Shown here piece by piece: positions 59,700 through 64,000 of a DNA stretch of 64,000 bases. Both the position numbers and the translations under genes were made by a program. This DNA comes from Nonomuraea jiangxiensis (GTDB taxonomy: Bacteria; Actinomycetota; Actinomycetes; Streptosporangiales; Streptosporangiaceae), in the NCBI RefSeq assembly GCF_900099965.1, contig NZ_FNDJ01000006.1, positions 140,165 through 204,164 of the forward strand. The letters are read 5' to 3'. Below the pieces are notes generated by a model. It searched no databases and had not been told where the DNA came from. It worked only from the letters and a program-made list of their open reading frames with translations. Numbering within the stretch: position 1 is the stretch's first letter; the number at the start of each line of letters is the position of its first letter.

Positions 59700-59815
59700 C
59701 TCGTGGGCGTTGGACGTGGGCGTGGGCGTTGGACGTGGGCGTGGGCGTGGACCTTGGCGTGGACCCGGACCTTGGGCGTGGGCGTGGACCCGGACCTTGC
59801 CGTGGACGTGGGCGC
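59700..59815. repeat. GTGGGCGTTGGAC-type repeats
   Basis: Repeats of GGACGTGGGCGTGGGCGTT and GTGGACCCGGACCTTG units. Non-coding slippage tract. Confidence 0.7.
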
Positions 59816-59930
59816 GCCCGGCTAGCGGGATGAGGAAAGCCCGCACGTGGTCCTCACCGGAAGAGAAGAAAAACCCTGATCTCGCAACGGCACCCGCACC
59901 CACCACCCGACGGACGTGTGTGTGGTGCCG

Positions 59931-60869
59931 TCACCCGCCGAGCGCTCTTCCACCACGGCGATAGTCGCGCGGGGACGCGCCGGTGACCCGCTTGAACGCG
60001 TTGCTCAGCGCGCCCTCGGAGCCGTAACCGACCTCACGGGCGATCACCGCCACCGTCTCGTCCCCTCGGCGCAGGCGGTCGGCGGCCAGTTCGATCCGCC
60101 AGCCGGTCAGGTAGTCCATCGGCCCCTGACCGACGGCCTGCTTGAACCGGGCGGCGAGCGTCGACCGGGACACCGCCGCGACCCCGGCCAGCTCGGCCAC
60201 CGTCCAGGCGTGAGCCGGCCGGGCGTGCATGGCCCGCAGCGCCGGCGCCACGACCGGGTCGGCGAGCCCCGCCATCCAGCCGGCCGCCTCGCCAGACCCG
60301 GCGCTGTCCAGGTGCAGGCGCAGCAGCTGGATCAGCATGACCAGGGCCAGATGCCCGGAGACCAAAGTCGAGGCGAGCGGCCGGTCGCGCAGCTCGGCGT
60401 CGACCTGCTCAAGCGCCCACCGCAGGGTCGCGGCCTCGGTGGTGCCGCCGGGCACGTGGAGCACCGGCGGCAGGGCGTCCAGCAGCAGCTCCTTGGCCCG
60501 CTCGCCGAAGTCGAACCGGCCCCCGATGAGCGCCACGTCCTCACCGGCGCCCACCCGCGCGACGCCGTCGGTGGCCGCCGCGAAGACCGGCTCGGCCGGG
60601 ACCGGCCGCACCCCCGGCCCGCTGGCCAGGGTGAAGGCACGGTGCTGGGCGAGCAGGAAGCAGTCTCCCTCGGCCAGCTCGATCGGTTCCGATACGCCGT
60701 CCACGGTGAGCAGGCAGCGGCCACGGCGTACCGAGTTGAACTTGACCGACGGCGGCGGCCCGAACTCCACCGCCCATTCACCACCGGCCACCAGCCCGAT
60801 GGACAGGTGGCCGGTCACGCCGACGAGGGCGAGGACGTCTTCAAGAGGATCGGCTTGCTGGACGCTCAC
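59931..60869 (-). CDS. AraC-family transcriptional regulator (cupin sensor)
   Basis: A 312-residue regulator with a cupin-like N-terminal ligand domain (GHLSIGLVAGGEWAVEFGPP, GVSEPIELAEGDCFLLAQHR) and C-terminal HTH pair (WTVAELAGVAAVSRSTLAAR, VAVIAREVGYGSEGALSNAF). GTG 60869 (VSVQQADPLEDVLALVG) is taken as start because the gap to the divergent SDR gene is only 61 bases. It is of the same subgroup as the AraC gene at 18176-19087 and likewise diverges from a reductase. Confidence 0.92.
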   Translation of the reverse strand: MSVQQADPLEDVLALVGVTGHLSIGLVAGGEWAVEFGPPPSVKFNSVRRGRCLLTVDGVSEPIELAEGDCFLLAQHRAFTLASGPGVRPVPAEPVFAAATDGVARVGAGEDVALIGGRFDFGERAKELLLDALPPVLHVPGGTTEAATLRWALEQVDAELRDRPLASTLVSGHLALVMLIQLLRLHLDSAGSGEAAGWMAGLADPVVAPALRAMHARPAHAWTVAELAGVAAVSRSTLAARFKQAVGQGPMDYLTGWRIELAADRLRRGDETVAVIAREVGYGSEGALSNAFKRVTGASPRDYRRGGRALGG

Positions 60870-60930
60870 TGAACTATGGTGGACCCTGAAGCATTCTGAG
60901 TCCAATGACCGCTTTATACCGTTTTTGGTC

Positions 60931-61842
60931 GTGACGCAGATCAGCACCCCATTCAATGCCAAGACCACGGCCACCGAGATCCTCACCGGTGTCGACCTCA
61001 CCGGACGACGAATGATCGTCACCGGCGGTGCCTCCGGAATCGGCCTGGAGACCGTCCGGGCCCTGCGGAAGGCGGGAGCCGAGGTCGCCGTCGCCACCCG
61101 CAAGCCCACCGGCGACCAACTGGCCCTGGACCTGAGCGACCTCCACTCCGTACGCACTTTCGTCGCATCTTGGACCGGGCCGGTCCACGCGATCGTGGCG
61201 AACGCCGGGGTCATGGCCCTGCCCACCCGCCAGGTCGCCGCCAACGGCTGGGAGCTGCAGCTGGCGACGAACTTCCTCGGGCACTTCGCCCTGATCACCG
61301 GCCTCCACGAGAACCTGCGGCAGGCCGGAGACGCGCGAGTGGTCATGGTGAGCTCCGGCGCTCAGCTGAGGGCGCCGTTCGACTTCGACGACCCGCACTT
61401 CGAGCGCCGCCCGTACGACCCCTGGGTCGCGTACGCGCAGTCGAAGACGGCCGATGTGCTGCTCGCGGTCGGCGCGGCCCGCCGCTGGGCCGGCGACGGC
61501 ATCACCGCGAACGCGTTCGAGCCCGGCTACGTGCATACCAACCTGCAGCGGCACATCGACGCGGCCACCATGCGGGCGCGTGGCGCGATGGACGAAGAGG
61601 GGAACCTGCTGATGCCGCCTCACTTCACAACCCCAGAGCAGGGCGCCGCCACCGCGGTACTCCTCGCCGCATCCCCACTAATGGACGGCGTGACCGGCCG
61701 TTTCTTCTCCTCGGCGAACCAGGAGGCCGAGGTGGTGCAGGGCGGCCCGGACGCAACCACGGGCGTCGCGACCTGGTCACTAAACCCGTCAGCCGCCGAC
61801 CGCCTCTGGCACTACGCACTCACAGCAACCACAACCCACTGA
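60931..61842 (+). CDS. Short-chain dehydrogenase/reductase
   Basis: A 303-residue classical SDR related to retinol-dehydrogenase-like oxidoreductases. Cofactor loop RRMIVTGGASGIGLETVRAL; NAG motif AIVANAGVMALP; catalytic Ser in VVMVSSGAQLRAPF; Tyr-Lys in YAQSKTADVLL. The initial ~18 residues are an extension. GTG 60931 is used as start. The divergent AraC regulator is the likely controller. Substrate unknown. Confidence 0.92.
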   Translation: MTQISTPFNAKTTATEILTGVDLTGRRMIVTGGASGIGLETVRALRKAGAEVAVATRKPTGDQLALDLSDLHSVRTFVASWTGPVHAIVANAGVMALPTRQVAANGWELQLATNFLGHFALITGLHENLRQAGDARVVMVSSGAQLRAPFDFDDPHFERRPYDPWVAYAQSKTADVLLAVGAARRWAGDGITANAFEPGYVHTNLQRHIDAATMRARGAMDEEGNLLMPPHFTTPEQGAATAVLLAASPLMDGVTGRFFSSANQEAEVVQGGPDATTGVATWSLNPSAADRLWHYALTATTTH

Positions 61843-61969
61843 CCTCAAAGCCGAAGCCAGCCACCGCCCAGGCACCGCCACAGAAGTCGGCACCTGGGCA
61901 GACCCCCACCACCACTCCGAAACACACACCGACCAAACGATCCACAGCAAACAACTCACCGGCCTTCAG

Positions 61970-62075
61970 CCACGGACTTCTGCCCACCACGGCCCTCTCC
62001 CCGCCACGGACTTCTGCCCACCACGGACTTTTGCCCGGCGCGGACTTTTGCCCGCCACGGCCCTCTCCCCCCACC
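61970..62075. repeat. CCACGGACTT(C/T)TGCCC repeats
   Basis: About six degenerate units of CCACGGACTTCTGCCCA or CCACGGCCCTCTCCCC. Non-coding. Confidence 0.7.
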
Positions 62076-62136
62076 GACATGGACCACTTAAGACCACGGC
62101 CTGGCAGCTCCCTTGGTGTTCGATGCCTTCCCACTG

Positions 62137-62565
62137 GCGATGGCCGCCGGGCCGGACGGGCTCGCCATAGGACAGCCGGACGACTTCGAGTGGATGGCCA
62201 CCGGCCCAGAGCGGCTCACCTTGGAACTACCGGACGACCTCCAGGCGATGCCCGCCGACCGGCACGGGCTCACCATGGGACCACCAGACACTTCTAAGCG
62301 ATGCCGCCGACCGGAGCGGCACGCCATGGAACCACCGGACGACCCTGCAGGCGATGCCCGCCGACCGGCACGGGCTCACCATGGGACCACCAGACACTTC
62401 TAAGCGATGCCGCCGACCGGAGCGGCACGCCATGGAACCACCGGACGACCCTGCAGGCGATGCCCGCCGACCGGCACGGGCTCACCATGGGACCACCAGA
62501 CGCTGCGAAGCGATGCCCACCGGCCCGGAGCGGCTCACCATGGGACCACCGGACGACTTCAGGGC
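62137..62565. repeat. 53-bp minisatellite, eight half-units (106-bp higher-order period)
   Basis: Half-units alternate between GCGATGCCCGCCGACCGGCA-type and GCGATGCCGCCGACCGGAGC-type sequence; copies at 62245, 62351 and 62457 are spaced exactly 106 bases and nearly identical. The outer units are more diverged. Since 53 is not a multiple of three no frame runs through, although the left part can be read as 18-residue repeats (54 bp). No spacer-like unique DNA separates units. Confidence 0.85.
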
Positions 62566-62887
62566 GATTGGGTGCGCGGTATCCGGAAGTGCCCCTGCCG
62601 CCACTTCGATGGTGATCGGCAAGGCCGGCCCGGGTGACCACCGTTCTCGATCATGTCCCCTGGGATTGCACCCGGCCACCTTCCCGTACGGACGTGCACG
62701 CCCCCATCCGACCCCCCCACGTTCAGGGAGTTCGATGTGCGCACGTCCGTCAGTGCGGCCGCTTCGCCGTGACGAGCAAAGCCATGGGCAGCGCCGCGAT
62801 GGGTATCCGGAGCGGCCCGGCGCTCAACGAGCCCAGACCCGCTCAGCAACCGCAGCACACAGCCGCCCCCAAGGCATGCGGTCGTTA

Positions 62888-63733
62888 TCACGAGTCGCGG
62901 CGAGAGAGGCTGAGACCGCCCGCCCCCAGGGCCACGACCACGTAGAACGCCAGGACCGCTATAGCCGCGGGTGGTGACAGCAGATAGGCCGAGTCGGCAC
63001 CCACGATCTGGGGTGCGAGGTTGGGAATCAGCATCGAGGCCACCCACAGGTGGAGGGCGTCCGGTAGGAAGTGCGCGAAACTGGGCAGCACCACGGTAAA
63101 CGCCCCGATCGCCGTCACCGTCGCGGTCGTCGACCGTAAGACCGCGCCGAGCCCCAGTGCGACGAGGCCGGTGGCCAGGGTGGTGACGGCCGTGCCGGTC
63201 GCCGAAGCGGCCGCTTCCCACCCGTTGGTCCAGGGGTTGAGCGGCGGCGGGCGGTCACCCAGAACGAGGATGGCGACGATCTGTGACAGGCCCGCGAGCA
63301 GCACGCCGCTGGCGGACGCTACGCAGGTGACCACCACGATCTTGGCGGCCAGCAGCGTCCACCGCCGCGGGACCGCGGCCAGGCTGGGGCCGAGGGAGCC
63401 GGTCGAGAACTCGGTGGTGATGGCCAGGGCACCGACCACGCCGATGAAGAAGGCTACGAACGGCATCACCATGACGGCTGGATCGGCGCCCTCGAAAGAC
63501 GCCCGCTCCTGCGGTGGGGCCTGATCGTAGGAGCCGACGTGGATGATGAGGACGAGCAGGGCGAGCAGGCTGGACGCGGTCGCTGCCGCCCAGACCGCCC
63601 AGGTGGAGCGCAGGGTCCGGAGCTTCAGCCATTCCGCCGCGACGACGTCCGGAAGGGACGCGAGCCCGGACCCGACGATCCCGGGCGGGGCCTGCCTCGG
63701 CGGTGCTGTGGTCTGCCACGACATGGCGATCAC
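62888..63733 (-). CDS. ABC-2 type permease
   Basis: A 281-residue membrane protein with six helices, related to ABC-2 permeases such as BcrB/YhaP types: VAAEWLKLRTLRSTWAVWAA, MVMPFVAFFIGVVGALAITT, EFSTGSLGPSLAAVPRRWTL, LLAAKIVVVT. GTG 63733 is favoured over ATG 63724 because it overlaps the stop of the upstream gene by four bases (GTGA) and has GGAG seven bases upstream. Its ATPase partner is most likely the gene whose C-terminal end is at the right edge. Substrate unknown. Confidence 0.92.
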   Translation of the reverse strand: MIAMSWQTTAPPRQAPPGIVGSGLASLPDVVAAEWLKLRTLRSTWAVWAAATASSLLALLVLIIHVGSYDQAPPQERASFEGADPAVMVMPFVAFFIGVVGALAITTEFSTGSLGPSLAAVPRRWTLLAAKIVVVTCVASASGVLLAGLSQIVAILVLGDRPPPLNPWTNGWEAAASATGTAVTTLATGLVALGLGAVLRSTTATVTAIGAFTVVLPSFAHFLPDALHLWVASMLIPNLAPQIVGADSAYLLSPPAAIAVLAFYVVVALGAGGLSLSRRDS

Positions 63734-64000
63734 CAGCCCTCTCCGCCACCGGCGCGGTAGTCGGCAGCGCGATAGTTGGCGGAACGATGGTCGGCGGACG
63801 GATCGTTGGCGGCGCGGTAGTCGCCGACGCGATACTCAGCGGCGCGGTCGTCGCCAGCTCGGTCGTCGCCAGCTCGGTCGTCGCCAACGCGGTCGGTGGC
63901 GGCGCGGTACTCGGCTGCGCGGTCGTCGCCAGCCCGGTCGTCGCCAGCCCGGTCGCCGCCAACGCGGTCGCCGCCAACGCGGTCGCCGCCAACGCGGTCG
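63730..64000 (-). CDS. C-terminal pentad-repeat tail of a gene running off the right edge (probable ABC ATPase)
   Basis: A minus-strand frame open from the window edge to a TGA at 63730 that overlaps the permease start. The 89 visible residues are tandem pentads D-R-x-G-D (DRVGGDRVGGDRVGGDRAGD, then DDRAGDDRAAEYRAATDRVG and NDPSADHRSANYRAADYRAG), ending GGGEGW. No start codon or catalytic domain is within the window, so the identity is inferred from coupling to an ABC-2 permease. Such charged, disordered tails occur on some actinomycete ABC ATPases. The repeat is also a DNA-level tandem repeat of 15 bases. Confidence 0.75.
   Translation of the reverse strand, partial: DRVGGDRVGGDRVGGDRAGDDRAGDDRAAEYRAATDRVGDDRAGDDRAGDDRAAEYRVGDYRAANDPSADHRSANYRAADYRAGGGEGW

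Larger units (their letters stand above)
59092..59930. other. Long intergenic region between the MFS operon and AraC gene
   Basis: About 840 bases without a supportable gene. From left to right it holds the MFS promoter region, a MarR-type dyad cluster (59301-59340), and three repeat tracts (59405-59480, 59470-59585, 59700-59815). Open frames in it follow the repeats and have no ribosome sites or family resemblance. Confidence 0.7.
61843..62887. other. Gene-free region with two minisatellites
   Basis: About 1 kb with no supportable gene. It contains short repeats of a CCACGGACTTCTGCCCA-like unit (61970-62075), an eight-unit ~53-bp array (62137-62565), and ~320 bases of ordinary composition (62566-62887) that may hold the end of the transcript from the ABC permease. 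Confidence 0.7.

Noticed and set aside
59324..59964. Open frames across the 59.4-59.9 kb repeats
   Set aside because: They only reflect short tandem repeats; no ribosome site, no family resemblance.
62137..62565. CRISPR array
   Set aside because: Units are contiguous with no unique spacers and there are no cas genes.

Overview
The window looks like chromosomal DNA of a high-GC actinomycete. GC is very high throughout, GTG and TTG starts are common, ATGA/GTGA stop-start overlaps are frequent, and the gene content is typical of the group: a LAL-type LuxR regulator, ECF41-type sigma factor, MarR/ArsR/XRE/AraC regulators beside exporters, and an rpmG-MaoC-MaoC-murB block. Protein flavour suggests Streptosporangiales (Nonomuraea-like), but that is inference.

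Layout. 1-7.6 kb: a cut FAD monooxygenase, a NarL-type response regulator, and a five-gene peptide/nickel-type ABC importer on the minus strand whose binding protein is membrane-anchored at its C terminus. 7.8-10.8 kb: a DJ-1/PfpI protein, an APC-family permease behind a GntR-like palindrome, and lipB. 11.2-17.4 kb: the most striking locus, a catalase-like domain fused to a fatty-acid alpha-dioxygenase-like haem protein, then a weakly nitroreductase-like protein and a thiamine-diphosphate enzyme, all co-directional. 17.4-30.9 kb: accessory metabolism and regulation (PspC, HAD-like, AraC, NmrA, UppP, ArsR/MFS pair, HrpB, amidase, MFS/XRE pair, FAD oxidase). 31-34.6 kb: deoC and two aldehyde dehydrogenases, one truncated, joined by a 64-residue micro-gene that overlaps both.

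34.7-39.7 kb: a 48-residue protein, a large LAL regulator, a TMEM165/GDT1 cation exporter preceded by a yybP-ykoY manganese riboswitch, and murB. 39.7-45.1 kb: a glycosyltransferase-like gene, two MaoC hydratases, rpmG, tRNA-Met and tRNA-Thr. About 2.2 kb of odd DNA separates the two tRNAs: a decayed tRNA-Thr-like fragment, short tandem repeats, a frameshifted gene and two paralogous secreted Asn/Gly-repeat proteins. 45.2-50.5 kb: NlpC/P60 and GH25 wall hydrolases, a P-loop kinase, a two-gene ABC exporter, Nudix and flavin-reductase genes. 50.6-54.9 kb: two sigma-factor modules (ECF41 with an FAD oxidoreductase; a DUF6596-type ECF with VOC and YCII proteins). 55-59.3 kb: a MarR-YceI-MFS operon in which transporter and YceI protein share the same fused beta-sandwich repeats. 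59.3-62.9 kb: an AraC/SDR pair flanked by non-coding minisatellites. 62.9 kb to the end: an ABC-2 permease coupled to the pentad-repeat tail of a gene running off the window.

Annotation rests on reading translated frames, recognised motifs, start-site context and inverted repeats by eye. No database search was possible, so family names are recognition calls and functions inferred from context are marked as such.
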